Positions 1-11,135 of a DNA stretch of 64,000 nucleotides are shown one piece after another (positions within the stretch are counted from its first letter, which is position 1; the number at the start of each line of letters is the position of its first letter). Made by a program: the position numbers and the translations under genes. Source of the stretch: Membranipora membranacea. Lineage: Eukaryota; Bryozoa; Gymnolaemata; Cheilostomatida; Membraniporidae. The notes below the pieces were generated by a model. That model was not told the DNA's origin and searched no databases. It saw nothing but the letters and a program-made list of their open reading frames with translations. The stretch is taken from assembly GCA_914767715.1 (NCBI GenBank), contig OU612067.1, positions 10,790,001 to 10,854,000 of the forward strand, written 5' to 3'.

Positions 1-111
1 ACCATTTATAATTGATCATGAAGGGATCAGGTGCTACTCTTCATTTCCGTTTATATCACTAAACTCTATATGCAATTTTCCAAATCAAATAAGACATTAT
101 CAATGTTTCAG

Positions 112-3100
112 AGGCTCTTGCATTATACACTCCTACACAGATTACCGCATTGGAGATCAACAGCAAACGAGGATATGTCATCAGCCATGCAAACTTTCCA
201 GAAGATTACACAGCTTACATCAACTCATCTCTGACAATAACAGGATTACAGACTCAGCAGACAGTACAGGTTAAGTTCTTGGTGTTTGATATCTATTATC
301 AATCAAACCATCAGGGTTGTCTCTACGACTATCCGTTAATTACAGGTACCACAAATGACTATCGTACAAAGCTCTGCAAGTTTCCAGGCCAATCACCAGA
401 CTTAGATATATGGTACAACTACACAGTTACTAGTTCAAGACTGACAATCAGTTTTGTAATCAATTCGAACACAGAAACAGTAGGTACTGGATTCTACTTC
501 AAGTATCAGGGTCAGTACTACAGAAACACACATGTCCTGATGTGATTAGAACTGTATGTATTCATATTTTGCTAATCATGATTTTTTATGTTAAGATATA
601 TGATATGACATGATATAGTGGGAATATCAACTCAGTAAAATATGATGACTTACAAATGACAACAAATTTAAATAAGATGAAAATCTCTGCCTAACTTTTA
701 AAAGATCTGTTACAACAGTCTATCAATAGTTTTAGATGCTTCTACTTCCACCACAACAAGAGCTTCAGTAGTAACGACCCGACAAGAATCCTCACTATGC
801 ACATCGTCTGTAAAGCCCAAAGGATCAACAAGCATCACACCCACAACATCTGACATGAGCAGCATGGCAATACAAACTACTCACACCCATGGATCAACTA
901 ACCAACAATCGACAAAGCCAAACATTACAGGTGACTGCAGACTCTTAGTTCTAAGAGAGGTAGGCAGGCACTGCCTCGCTTCGAACTAAGATCTTTGATC
1001 TATAATCTTAATGAATTAGCCAGAAACACAATAATCAAGTGAATTATTTTTGCTTTCCGCATGTCTTTGGAGGCTGGAACTTCTTTCCATACCTGCCCGG
1101 TGAAGCTAATAATACCACGTCTGCTGCTACTGCGCGACACCAAGGATAATGTCCCCCTCCCCAACCATTTTTTTTCAAAAGTTTAGATCTGGGAAAAGAA
1201 TAAACATGATGGAAAATGAGTTAACTATGTTTTACAGATTATTCAACTTCAGGTTCCCATAAAAGCGTTTTGCTGACAATACTTATCTTTGACATGTTCC
1301 TAACAACAAAAGCTCGGGCTTGCCCTCCCCCCTTGACTTACAGCACCAAATTCTTGCAAACTAAAAAAGAATCTTGATGTATATTGTTGCAACAGATAGA
1401 GATTCTGTAGGCAGTGATGGTCAAATGCAGCAAGGGAATAACTCTGCGGCAATAGGAGCTGGGATTGGAGCGGCAGCTTTAGTTATTATAATAGCGGTAA
1501 TCATAGCAGTGCAGATGTTGTTCAAAAGATGGCGGCAAAAAGCAAAATAAGTTCCTAGTCAAGGGTTGCAAATCCATGAAATTATAAAAACAACATTGAC
1601 TGTTTGGTTAGGTCCTGGCAGGCCGCACCTACTTTATAACTCAACTTAAATCCATACAAGTCTTTGCATTACGATGGTAAAAATGGACTGAATAAATTTT
1701 CAATGCTTATGATATGTTCTTAGATACAATAAAATAAGCTAGCAAAAGAATCAGCCATACCAGATCACTCTGCCTCTACTTGTTCTGCCACATGGTATGG
1801 TTGCCATTATAGGCTTATGTATAAAGGTGAACATAAAGATAATGGTTACATGTTTAGGGTTCAAACAAGTTCTGGTGATGTTTTTAGATCGTTTTACAGC
1901 GGCCCACCAACTTATGGGTATGCCAAGGACCGTTCTGCAGAGAACACTCTCCAAGTTTGGATGTCAGCACTACATTCCACTTTACCAGGTATATGGAACT
2001 CCCTACCATCTAACCTTCGCGATTTCTCTTCCACCTCCTCATTTAAATCACAGTTAAAAACGTATCTTTTCCGGGACGCATATACCCCATATATGTAGGT
2101 TTTATAGTTGATTTTTAGGTGCTGGGCAGTTGCCACTTGTAGGTTTCAATTATCTTAATTATCTCATCTTTCATCATTTTTTTTTCTCATCTCATTAATC
2201 ATTTTTATGATAACAAAATTTTAATCAATTTTATTTATTTTACCAGCAGGCTTATTTCATAATAGATGTTTCTATTTTAACCTTTTATCAAATGTACAAC
2301 GCTTAAATATCATTGTTTTTTTAACAATTTTATTAAGCGTTTCATAAATAAACTTTATTATTATTATTATTACATCCAGATCCGGGTATGTTTGCTGCCA
2401 ATGATTTTTCTCATTTTCGTTGCCAAGGATTTTACAGCGTCAATATATCAAAGATGTCCTGTCTCAATGTGGTGCCTCCCTCCCCGAAATTTTTAATATC
2501 ATTTCAGGGTTTATTATTGATCACGTATGTACTAAAATACCCTCAAAGCCTATGAGGTCTGATCTACTGCTCAAGTGATAAATATTGTCTCCTCCTGAAT
2601 CGAGTTTCAGTCTTACAAGCTTTATATGGGGTTTTCTCATCTATCCTAGTGTGTGCTCCTGGGATCGGTTATCAAAGCCTTGCCAATGTTCTTACTGTGA
2701 AGGAAACCTTTTTTTTACAGATGTAGATGACTACTAGGATGTGCCACAGACAGCAGGAACCAATCACAGAGCTGCACTCTCCCAGAATGGGGAGCATAAC
2801 TCTGCATGGGCAGGTGCTGGTGAGACAGACTATGACATCGCTGAGCAGGTGGAGACAGGTGATCTTTATCACCTAGCTGCAGGTGCAGGGACAGATAACT
2901 CGGAGAACACACTAGCTGATGAGGTAACCGCTGAGGGAACAAAGGGAGGTGCACAGGCTTATTGGGAAGAAACAGAAAATGATGATGAGAATCAACTGCC
3001 TGACTCAAGAGCTGAGGATTACACTTACATTGAATCTATCCACAGGTAAAATCACTATCTTGTTTAAGGGTTAAGCGGTCTCAGATGGGTGGGAGGGAGG

Positions 3101-3404
3101 TACCTGTCCGAATCAGATAACCTGGCTGCAATCTAATGAGCATTGTAACATTTATAGATGCAGATTTTCTCTCTTCTACAGGAAAACTTAATTGAGGTGT
3201 TTGGAAATATTTATTTGAGGATAGCATCTATTTAAGTATCCAAGGAGTTTAATTAAAAGTAATCTTTTTCTTCAATTTCAGAGCTGAAGAGGAAAAGAAG
3301 ATTGGAGAGAATACTCCTCTGTTCTAGCCACAACAAAGACTAGAAAGACGAAAGGTGACATTGGGGTGACAGAGCTTGTAGATAATGAACTTTATGGTAC
3401 ATAG
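112..3404 (+). pseudogene. Decayed CUB-domain membrane receptor copy (3' part)
   Basis: This is the tandem paralogue of the receptor at 5587-11135, matching it exon by exon. Exons are about 112-507 (CUB; frame contains TAYINSSLTITGL and GTGFYFKYQG), 736-930 (Thr/Ser-rich stalk ending NIT), 1396-1547 (transmembrane, AIGAGIGAAALVIIIAVIIA), 1900-1988, 2721-3045 (cytoplasmic tail) and 3282-3404. The 5' exons (signal peptide, FN2, CUB1) would lie left of the window. Lesions relative to the paralogue: the donor after the transmembrane exon is changed (GCAAGT there, ATAAGT here), so reading runs into TAA at 1548; a LINE interrupts the next exon; TAG at 2735 replaces a TAT tyrosine codon; and one base is missing near 3310, shifting the last exon out of frame. 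Two tail tyrosines of the paralogue are also lost. It could still give a tail-less membrane protein ending at 1550, but the full protein cannot be made. Homology is seen directly; pseudogene status is an inference. Confidence 0.8.
1976..2370 (+). mobile_element. 5'-truncated non-LTR retrotransposon (LINE) 3' end
   Basis: The frame from about 1985 reads IWNSLPSNLRDFSSTSSF then KSQLKTYLF, the typical C-terminal end of CR1/L2-like reverse transcriptase proteins. An AT-rich 3' UTR and a terminal AATAAACTTTATTATTATTA-type microsatellite tail follow, ending at 2370. The 5-base sequence TACAT flanks both sides (1971-1975 and 2371-2375) and is probably the target-site duplication. The element sits inside an exon of the CUB-receptor pseudogene: the interrupted exon resumes as CCAGATCCGGGTATG, matching CAGATCCAGGTGGG in the intact paralogue. 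Everything upstream of the last ~40 codons of the reverse transcriptase is missing. Confidence 0.8.
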
Positions 3405-5586
3405 GTAACAAACACAAATTGTAACTCTGAGCTTGCTTGAGTTGCTCTGAGTATCTGAAAACACATGGTTGTCTCATCCTGTCGAAAGAGCAGATAACCA
3501 CTTGTAACAGGTCCATTTTGTTTTGTGAGACTTGCCATAATCTATTGCATTTTATTGCTGGTAAGAACTTAATGGTTTTGCAGATTTTAGATCGAATTGA
3601 ACACCTGCTCTTTCGTCATTATTTGATAAAACTAGGCATAATCCATAGAGTTATTATATACTCTATAATAACTCTATGGTATGATCAAATGAAACATACC
3701 TTGTGCCATCATAAAGATTTTATCCTGGCCAATTAGAAGAATTTCTCAGCTACAAGCCCATATCTGCTATGGAATAGTTGATTATACTTTATTGCATCAT
3801 AGATTTTTATTCTCCTAGAGAGACAGTGTTTTGCTCGTTTTAAGGTTTCATACTTTGGAAGGCATGAGATGATGATTTCAACCCCTAGCGTTCTTTTCTA
3901 TTTCAATTGTTACCTTCTCAAATAATGATAACAATTTTGGTATTTTTCTAAGAATAAATTAAGGTTTTTCTGTTCTGTATGAAAATCACTTAGCTTTGTT
4001 TATGTGTAGTATGTGTAACCGTTGAAACTTGCTTGTTTTATTCCAAATTAACAAGGAACCACTGATAGAAATTATCTTTCATTCACAACTATCAAACCCT
4101 CATGCAGTGGTTCAATCAATCAGATAGGTAGAGACTGGAATAGAATCCACCCACCACGTCCACATGCATACAACAGCAAAGCCAGATCAGGATCAGTCGC
4201 GCTGTTCTGTAATATAATCTGTCCACAGATGCTCCACAAGCTCAACCGTGAGATCGTGCCTTAGCCTGGAGTCAGGTGAAAACTAACCTGTTAGTCCAAA
4301 TTATCTACCATCTGTTCAAATAGGTCAGTCAGGTCGGTCAGGGTTACGGGCGGGAAAGAAACCATACACATGAACTCTGTTATTTTTTATGAGGAAGTGT
4401 TTTTTTAGTGAAGGTTTTGGCCATCTCATCTAGCAGAGTTAATGGCAGACTTTTACAAGGGCAGTTATAATATTAACAGTTTTCAAGAATTGGATTCATT
4501 TTTGATAATCACACAAACAGCACATAGTTTGCTCGTCTGCCTAACTGATTGGGAACACAGCTTCATACATTGAATTAGCTGGGACAAAATTCCCTCCCTC
4601 CGTAACAAAGGAACGATTTCTAATGGTTTATAAATTTGAGTTGGCTTCCCTTTACAAATGTTTCCATATTCAAAACCTGTGAAATCACATCTTGTCAAGA
4701 GTCGTCCCATTCTTTTCTTGGGGGAGACAACTCTTTTCTCAAATGCTTTTTCACAAGCAAAGTTCCACTGGTTGCTCTCCAAGATGAGCAGAGTTCTATA
4801 ACTTTGTTGACAATGACCGATATCTCTCGTTCATTATCTATGTGCCGAAAGTTGAACTCGACCCTATGAGGTAACATATAATAAATAACTCAGAGTTTAT
4901 TATTCAGAACTTTAATCCGATTCACATTCTAACTAGTGCATTTGATTCTCTGACTCCAAAATAATTGCAGAAAGATTGAGACTTGACCCATCCTTGTAGG
5001 CTGATCCTAAAATCACAACTTCCTCTTTGGTATAAAATGGTAACACCTCACAGCTAATAATTCAGCCCATCCATTCAATGTATTTGCTGATTGGGTTATC
5101 ACATGGCATGATGGCATAATATATCTGCTCCTATATAGTAAAACCCGATTGGAAACAATCATTTCCTCTTTTGCCAATACTTGGTGTTTATTGGTTCATT
5201 TCCATCTCAAAATATTGCGGTTGACAAGTAGCTCTTACTTCATTTGACATGATATTGTGTCGAATATTTCGGTAATCAGCTTGCTTAGATAATTTGACGT
5301 TCTATCCACTTGAACTGAAATTGTTATCTTGATCTAGAAGGAAGTATCACAAGTAAATACATGATGGTGATAAGGCTTAGTGTTCTTAGCTTTCTACCAT
5401 AGTGAAAATCAGTCTAACAATCACTCTCTTATCAGTTACTGATATCACTTGCCTAGCCGTTGACTGCTATGGTCGGGGTCTACAGTAAGGTCTACATCAT
5501 AGCTCTGATAAAGTTGACATTGCTTTGCTCTTATGTTTTTTGTGATTTGTATGAACAACATCGATTTTGCCAGCATGTTCCCAACC
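3405..5586. other. Intergenic region between the two CUB-receptor copies
   Basis: No credible coding exon was found. The short frames here (for example around 4483-4877) have no recognisable domain and overlap on both strands, so they look like chance. The region holds a perfect hairpin at 3643-3679 and presumably the promoter of the receptor that starts near 5587, but no clear TATA box or initiator could be assigned. Confidence 0.5.
3643..3679. repeat. Perfect 16-bp-arm palindrome
   Basis: CCATAGAGTTATTATA is followed five bases later by its exact reverse complement TATAATAACTCTATGG. A related, less perfect palindrome lies near 63750-63810 and shares the right arm ATAATAACTCTATGGT, suggesting a dispersed foldback family. 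Confidence 0.75.
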
Positions 5587-8500
5587 ATGAGGGGTCAGAC
5601 ACAGATCCTAATAAAACTCCTGCTAGGACTGTTAAGTTACTGTTTGCTGGTCAACGGTGAGTCTTCATGTGTTACATTACAATCCTCGCAGGAGAGCATC
5701 CTAGAGAGACAGATTTCTGTGTACCTCTGTTTCACAAAATCTGGTTAGTTGATGGCAATCATTAAAGCCTGTAAGCTTGACTGCCAAAAAATGACATTTT
5801 TCCACCTGGCCATATGATAGTAAAAATACTTTGGAATTGAAGTATTCATTGCCATTATACAAATCCAAATGAGTTGAGCACATCTCATCAACATGTGCGG
5901 GTGTTCTCAGACTTTCTTGTTGGAATAAGCAGCTGGAACAGGTACTGCCACCAAGCGTTGTTTCGCATATCCAGTTAGAATATTTTTATGTTTGTACTAT
6001 AACATTCATTCAATGATGTTTTCTCGCACTCAGGTGCAACATCTGGGGGAAATTCTAATGGTGCTCCTTGTGTGCTGCCATTCAAATATGGAAGCGAACA
6101 GCGTTACACCTGCATTGATGATTATTCATCTAGTGACTTCTGGTGCTCAACAACAAAAACATACAAACACAAATGGGGAGGATGCTCAGGTGAGTGTTGA
6201 CTCTTAGGTAGAGTGCCAAATGGCAGTCGATTCAACAGTGAGAAACAAAAATTGTCTTCTATTTTTTCATTGTCTGTTAGCTTTTCATAATCTTAATAAT
6301 GTAGGGTATAATTTACTGATAATATTTAGTAATTACTGCTATTGAGTCTATCAAAATGTTTCATTGTCAGATACATTCTCCACACACTCGGACATTTATG
6401 TTTTTGCTAAGCAGTTAGTCAAAACAATTCCAGGATAGAAAGCAAGTACTCACATTCTTAATTACAGCTGATCCATCGAATTTTATCCTAACAAAACCAA
6501 AATATGCAGAGTATACAATAATCAGAGTACTCAGACAAGGATCCCAGTGTTTGACACAAATATCTAACCAGGCCTCCTATTGTTCATCGATATCTTACTT
6601 TGGAATGATAGCCATGTATGTAACGCATCTAGCAGGCCGGTAGTTCTAGAGGAGGCAGGGAGTCGCTCCCTCACCTCCTCTAGAATGCTAATACATCGAC
6701 TAATGAACTCAATAACTGAATAATCTGTATCAGGATCAGCTCATTTGGAACTTCTGTTTCCTATTTATAAACCTAAAAACCCCTTTGGAGACTGAGGTTA
6801 GTTCAAGGAGAAGCTAAAAGTGACCCAACTGGTGTTTCTTTAGGCTACCTTGCCTCTCCTCCTCAACCATTTTCTAGACTAGGACCTTGTCTAGTGGTTG
6901 CTGCCACCAAATGATATCATAAGCTAATATGGTCATTGGATAATTTATCAGTATTTCTTCTATTGATTTAAGACACATCAGAGGCAGAGAGTGGTGTATA
7001 TGTGATGTTAGATGGTGGAGATCAGCAGATCACACGCCAGAAAGGAACTATAATAAGTCACAGAGGATACCCACAGCAGGACTATCCTAACAAAGTGGAC
7101 AGTACATTGAGAATAGAAGTGAATCGAATGCTATCAGTGACCTTGACAGTCTCCAACTTTGTGCTAATGGACAATAAGCAGAATAATGGCGATTGCTTTG
7201 ACTTTTTACAAATCAATAATGATGTAAAGTACTGTGGAGTTGAACTTACCCAAGGAGAGAAAAAAACCTATTTCATGGAGGACGGAAAATTCAGTCTCAA
7301 GTTCATTACAAGCTTTAGAAATGTGCAAAAAGGATTCAGATTACACTATAGTTATAAAAGTAAGTAGGCAGCAGCAAAACTGATACGGGGTTGATAATAT
7401 CTGCCAAAAGCAGTGAGGCGGCCTGCATCAAAATTGATAAGGGTTTTTTTGCAGAGAGATGTAACAATAAGTGAAAAACCAGGGGCTTTGTCATGATCCA
7501 ATTCATTGCCACTTGGTTCTTGTCCGGAACACAACTTTTCTAATATAAATATCACATCATGTTTTTGTTTTAGAGTTACAGCGAGTTAGTTGTGACACAA
7601 GCAGAATTCATCGAGCTTATAAGTCCATCCAGCTAGCTTCTAAGCTTAATGACAATACCTACGCTTTGTCAGCAGAGTGTAGACTGAAATCCTCCTCAGT
7701 CAATGAGACTATCTACTGTGATACCATGAGCAGAAAATGGCGTACATTGAATAATGGTAGCGGTACCTCTGCATGTTTCAACATTCTTGGTATGATGGTT
7801 AAATAGTTATTCTAATGTGAGTGTGAAATAAATGGTCAAAAACGGTTTTTTTTTATAGTTAGCCTATCATGAGACAAAACCATTAAATATTTATTCAATA
7901 GATCTTAGCTCTCTGTAGGCCAACTAAATATAATCCAATAGTTGCATAAATCAAACAGGCCTAAATGTTTAGACCTTTAAATAAGTCATTGATTATTTCA
8001 CTGTACCAAAATTTGTCTTTATACTCCATGTAGAATCCCATAAGCAGAGTAATGGGGAGATAATCATAGAAAGAACTATTCTATAACCAAAAATTGTAGG
8101 ATTAATCAAGTAGAACCACGAGTAAAAAGTATGAAATTAAAACAAATATTTTTGGGTTTGATAGTTTACACCACTTCTAACTGCATACAATGCTCCAAAA
8201 CGAAAAATATGACCTTTGTAATGTTTCAGATGCTTCGGCAATCTACCAACCTACCCAAATCTCAGCCCAGGAGACGAATAAAAGACAAGGATATGTTATC
8301 AGTCATACAGACTTCCCTGAAGACTACACAGCTAGCATCAACTCATCTCTGACTATCAGAGGATTACAGCCTCAACAGATTGTACAGGTTAAGTTCCTGG
8401 TGTTTGATCTGTACGACAACCCTAGCTACCCTAGTTGTGATTATGACTATCTACAAATAACTGGCTCCACAGATGCGATTGAGTACTGTAACTACCCTCG

Positions 8501-11135
8501 TCGGTCACTCGCTATAGATATTTGGTACAGCTACACAGTTTCAAGTGCTAGACTTACGTTCAGATTTGTTACTAATCCAAACCCAACTGTGAGCACTGGA
8601 TTCTACTTCGAGTATCTAGGTTAGTGGTTAAACTAAGCTAAACATTCCTTGGTCAACCAAATTTATGACTCACAATATATCAAAACCAAAAACAAGACAA
8701 TAAACCTGAATGAGATAAACAGATTGCTTCCTACCTTTCCATAACACCACCAAAAACAATTACAAGTATGTCTGATTAATAGTTTTAGATCTTCCTAATC
8801 CAACTACAACCAGGGCTTCAACGATGATGGCCACAATCACATCCACATCATCCACACAACCCACAACATCCTCACCAACCCAAACATCAACAACAGCAAC
8901 ATCCACACTACCTACAACTTCCACAACACCCATAACATACACAACATTCAAGACACCAACTACACAAACAACGATGAGGCCATGGTCAACAGGCTCAACA
9001 GGGTCCACACGGTCAACACGGTCAATGACCATGACAACAGCTAACACCCGTAGATCAACAGGCAGTCCAACTACAAAGCCAAACATCACAGGTGAGTGGG
9101 ATGAACATGAAGATAAGCGTATTATCTAAACCTTCTTGCATTAAGTATCAGAGTGAATTCCAGGCACAGTCGGCCATCATAGTCTAGTTTTAAAAACCTG
9201 ATACTGAGTACCTTCAGTCTATCACTTTATCTCAGTCCTACCAACTTGACTTTGCCCGGCTCAGGGACAAATGACGATAAGTTTAATGTATGGTTGACTC
9301 TGTCATCAGAGATTAATATGGAGATTTGGTAAGTACCCATAATTTTGTGTTTGTAGATGTGAGTTGTCCTCTCATTTCCTTCTCACACACAACTCCCAAT
9401 TTAGCTGCTAATCAAAACATATCATAGTATGCTATTGTTGTATATTATTGCTCCAGACAAGGATACAGCAGGCAGTGACGGTCAAATGCAGCGAGAGAAT
9501 AACTCTGTGGCATTAGGAGCTGGGATCGGGGTGACAGGTTTAGTCATTATAATAGCGATAATCATAGCAGTGCTGATGGTGTTCAAGCAACGTCAGAAAA
9601 ATCCAAAGCAAGTATCTAGGGTAGGCTAAATCGAAGGTCAAATTGACAGTGGATGGTGAGGCTATGTTAAATCTAACTTTTGTAATTTTACTGCATAAAA
9701 CTGACCTGGGTCCGTGCATGACCTCAATTCTGTTGGTAAGCATGTGATGATGCCCTGGAGGGCTACACACAAAAAAGAATTTTAGTACGTAGTATTTTTT
9801 CGCTACACGGTGAAGCCAACCAGCAATACATTTGGCGTTTTTGGTTGTTACCAACAGATACCTTGGTTTCTAGAAATTGGTTGACAGCAAATTGTGAGAG
9901 TACATGCAAGTAATTAGGATTTTGACATCACACATAAATTCTGCTGAGTGTTACTATTTGAAGAGAGAGTAAGCACAAAGCTCTGCTTACAAATGTAATA
10001 TCTATTTGCAGAAGCCCACCAGACAGCGGACCAATATATGGATACACAAATGACGCTTCTACTGAAAGCACTCTCCAAGTTCGGATGTCAGCCTTACCTT
10101 CAGATCCAGGTGGGTTTGCTGTAAATAATTTGCATTATGATTTGTGCGATTTATTAATATGCCTTATAGTTGTCATATAGTCGTCATATTGTCGTCATAT
10201 ATTCGTCATATAGTCGTCATATAGTCGTCGTTAGCTCATAATACAATCTGTGATTACCAGGATTGGTAATCTAAGCCTTGCCAATCTTCTTATATTTATG
10301 ATCCTACTTCTTAACAGATGTAGATGACTACTATGATATGCCTGAGACAGCAGGATCCAATATCAGACCTTACCTCTCCCAGAATGGAGCGCATTACTCC
10401 GCATGGACAGGTTCCGGTGAGGCAGACTATGACATCGCTGAGCCAGTAGACACAGGTGATTTTTATCATCTAGCTGATGATACAGGAACAGATTACCCTG
10501 AGTACAATCTAGCAGAGGAAGTAATTCCTGTTAGAACAAGGAGACGAGACCAGACTACAGGTTACGATGATGAATATCAGCTGGCTGACTCCATAGCTGA
10601 GGATTACGCCAACATTGAATCTATTCACAGGTAAAATTACAACCTAACGAAAGGGCCAACTGTCTAGGATGGGCAACACCCGCTTTTCTCAGATAACTGG
10701 TCCAGGCTTATCTTATCAAGAGAGGTGGTGTGCATGCTATTCACTGTGACTCAGTTGGTGCTGCAGGAGTCCATCGCACGAGTTCCACTTGCGGAGCTAT
10801 GATTATTGATTTTACTAGCCTCGATCATCCTCGGGTGTTTATATCTCCCCGTCTCATCTTTTCAGGGATCCTATCTTGTTGTCTGCTGCTTTCGATAAGA
10901 ATAATACTGAGCGCATATAACCTCCTTTTTGGTGGTAGGTCACGATGAAGAGGTCAACAATAGCGCATAATGCAGACAACAATTTTTGGACTTTTCCCAT
11001 TTTTATTTCAGTGCTGAAGACAGGAGGGAAATAGAAGAGGAATACTCCTCTGTTATGGTGACAACAAAAAAGAGGAAGACAAACTATGACCCTGGTGCTA
11101 CAGAACTTGTGGATAATGAGCTATATGGAACTTAG
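5587..11135 (+). CDS. FN2/CUB/sushi-like transmembrane receptor with Tyr-rich tail
   Basis: Ten exons: 5587-5656, 6034-6189, 6973-7359, 7574-7789, 8230-8619, 8789-9091, 9457-9607, 10012-10109, 10318-10630, 11012-11135; they join in phase to 735 codons plus stop. Order: signal peptide (MRGQTQILIKLLLGLLSYCL, residues 1-23); FN2 domain (24-75, four Cys, FWCSTT and WGGC); CUB1 (76-204, CFDFLQI); sushi/CCP-like module (205-276, four Cys and a Trp); CUB2 (277-406, CDYDYLQITG); Thr/Ser-rich stalk (407-507); one transmembrane helix (about 526-549, GLVIIIAIIIAVLMVF); cytoplasmic tail (550-735) with repeated [DE]Y-x-[LI]-A-[DE] motifs and a final ELYGT. No kinase domain. The extracellular exons are all phase 1-1, the usual arrangement for shuffled modules. 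Alternative starts lie at 5533 and 5575; 5587 gives the cleanest signal peptide. The seventh intron appears to use a GC donor. Probably a cell-surface receptor or adhesion protein signalling through tyrosine phosphorylation; the ligand is unknown. Confidence 0.8.
6034..6189 (+). CDS. FN2 (fibronectin type II) exon of the CUB receptor
   Basis: This 52-codon phase 1-1 exon lies between CTCAG and GTGAGT. Read in the gene frame it gives APCVLPFKYGSEQRYTC, then DFWCSTTKTYKHKWGGCSG. Four cysteines, the PF-Y motif and the WC-TT motif match the fibronectin type II module, a collagen- or glycan-binding fold. A longer open frame in another register overlaps it and is a shadow. FN2 beside CUB is an uncommon pairing. 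Confidence 0.8.
6644..6685. repeat. Strong hairpin in receptor intron
   Basis: TTCTAGAGGAGG and AGGGAG on the left are complemented by CTCCCT and CCTCCTCTAGAA on the right, with a three-base loop (TCG). It lies in the intron between the FN2 and CUB1 exons. A less perfect foldback occupies the corresponding stalk-to-transmembrane intron of the pseudogene (about 938-995). Confidence 0.7.
10165..10230. repeat. Short tandem repeat, GTCGTCATATA-type
   Basis: Six or so imperfect copies of a 10-11 base unit (GTCGTCATATA and TCGTCATATT variants) lie in the intron between the last two tail exons of the CUB receptor. No coding role is seen. Confidence 0.65.

Noticed and set aside
6468-6614. Possible extra exon between the FN2 and CUB1 exons of the receptor
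   Set aside because: It is open and has an acceptor, but no donor in the required phase 1; the neighbouring exons join in phase without it and the peptide matches no domain.
8760-9089. Minus-strand open frame rich in Val/Asp opposite the receptor stalk
   Set aside because: It is the antisense shadow of the Thr/Ser-rich stalk exon.
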